From: Georgenia sp. M64
GTDB lineage: Bacteria > Actinomycetota > Actinomycetes > Actinomycetales > Actinomycetaceae
Length of the DNA: 64,000 bases
NCBI RefSeq assembly: GCF_038049925.1
Contig: NZ_CP145809.1
Location: 3,816,599-3,880,598, forward strand
Reading direction: 5' to 3'
Both the position numbers and the translations under genes were made by a program. The notes beneath the pieces were generated by a model. The model was not told the DNA's origin. It was given only the letters and a program-made list of their open reading frames with translations, and did not search any database. Each line of letters starts with the position of its first letter. The stretch's first letter is position 1. Below, in pieces: positions 63,515-64,000 of this stretch.

Positions 63515-64000
63515 ATGGTTCAGGACGGTGGTTCGCAGGCTCTTCCGGGTGGTCCCGGGAAGACCGGTCGCGTGCCCGTGTCTGGCGAGCGCGACGCGGG
63601 CCGCGTCGACGAAACCGCTCCCGTTCCTGCGCCTGCGCCTGCGCCCGCTCCTGCTCCTGTTCCGGCTCCTGCGCCCGCTCCTGCTGCTGGCGGGGAGGCT
63701 TCGTGGTTCGAGGCCGAGGTCGAGGGGTACCTGGCGGGGGCGTGCGCGCGGGCGCGGCGCGCCGGTCGCTCGCGCCATGGTCGGGGGGCCAAGGCGGTGC
63801 GGCGGGCGGGTGCCCGGACCGCGGCGACGGCCCGGGCGCGGGGCCGGGTCATGGCCGACCACGCCCCCTCCGCGGTCCCGTCCCGGGCCGGGACCGGCCC
63901 GATCGAGGTCGCCGCGGCCGATCTGGTCGAGCTTGTCGGGGAGCGGCTGCCGGGCCGGTTCGTCCTGGTCGACCCGGTCGCGGCCCGGCTCGAGCGGATG
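63515..64000 (+). CDS. N-terminal part of a protein with Pro-Ala linker, possibly DUF222/HNH (13E12-type); runs off the window
   Basis: The frame is open from ATG 63515 to the window end (162 codons, no stop). Residues 1-35 are polar, 36-60 are a Pro-Ala linker (PAPAPAPAPAP), followed by a charged helical part (SWFEAEVEGYLAGACARARRAG) and a second region, IEVAAADLVELVGERLPGRF. Codons use T at the third position (cct, gct, ctt, ggt) more than neighbouring genes, as is often seen in 13E12/DUF222-HNH endonuclease-like genes. The LexA box just upstream points the same way, since REP13E12 genes of M. tuberculosis are SOS-controlled. Family assignment is tentative because the diagnostic HNH end is outside the window. 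Confidence 0.6.
   Translation, partial: MVQDGGSQALPGGPGKTGRVPVSGERDAGRVDETAPVPAPAPAPAPAPVPAPAPAPAAGGEASWFEAEVEGYLAGACARARRAGRSRHGRGAKAVRRAGARTAATARARGRVMADHAPSAVPSRAGTGPIEVAAADLVELVGERLPGRFVLVDPVAARLERM

Overview
The window is chromosomal DNA of a very GC-rich actinobacterium, most likely Micrococcales of the Cellulomonadaceae/Bogoriellaceae type. The evidence is lineage markers rather than a database match: Lsr2, CarD, a WXG100 protein, a SenX3-RegX3-type two-component pair, a DUF3263/LytR_C pair, CIRCE-controlled groEL, a mycobacterial-style LexA box, many GTG starts and ATGA gene overlaps. Most of it is ordinary core genome. No phage, insertion sequence, CRISPR array or rRNA operon was seen.

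Layout. 1-370 holds an 86-bp direct repeat and no convincing gene. 370-5955 (minus strand) is a four-gene, translationally coupled operon: acyl-CoA reductase fused to a HAD phosphatase domain, a short-chain dehydrogenase, a PlsC-type acyltransferase and an alkyl-DHAP synthase homologue. Together these resemble the steps of eukaryotic peroxisomal ether-lipid synthesis, and this is the most interesting system here. 6.1-9.5 kb has two HD-domain paralogues around a WXG100 protein and a DUF1876 protein. 9.5-15 kb carries a FGGY sugar kinase, a DUF1918 protein, groEL with two CIRCE operators, and a divergent membrane-anchored GH15 glucoamylase-like protein. 15-22.4 kb has an SGNH hydrolase, an FAD oxidoreductase, the LytR_C/DUF3263 pair, a GH35 beta-galactosidase, ung and tRNA-Thr(UGU). 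22.4-30.4 kb has a membrane DsbA-like thioredoxin, a Ser/Thr kinase, otsA-otsB, an MsiK-type ABC ATPase and a DUF4032 kinase-like protein.

30.5-38 kb contains an unknown protein, rlmB, cysS, a facing MFS transporter, ispF, ispD and carD. 38-43 kb contains a lipoprotein, regX3-senX3, divergent phoU behind a PHO-box-like repeat array, gpmA, lsr2 and a previously overlooked 51-aa membrane protein. 43.6-51.6 kb (minus strand) runs topA, a small protein, a Gfo/Idh oxidoreductase, tmk, holB, a secreted S33-type hydrolase and tRNA-Thr(CGU). 51.7-55 kb is a GH65 phosphorylase/beta-phosphoglucomutase operon. 55-64 kb holds a PAP2 phosphatase, an FUSC-like protein, an SDR, a methyltransferase, a BCCT transporter, NAD(P)H-hydrate dehydratase, a histidine phosphatase, and the start of a gene under a LexA box that runs off the end.

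Two themes link the genes. One is glucoside and trehalose metabolism (otsAB, MsiK, GH65 with beta-PGM, GH15, GH35, FGGY kinase). The other is envelope and lipid biology (ether-lipid operon, MEP-pathway ispDF, PAP2, LytR_C).
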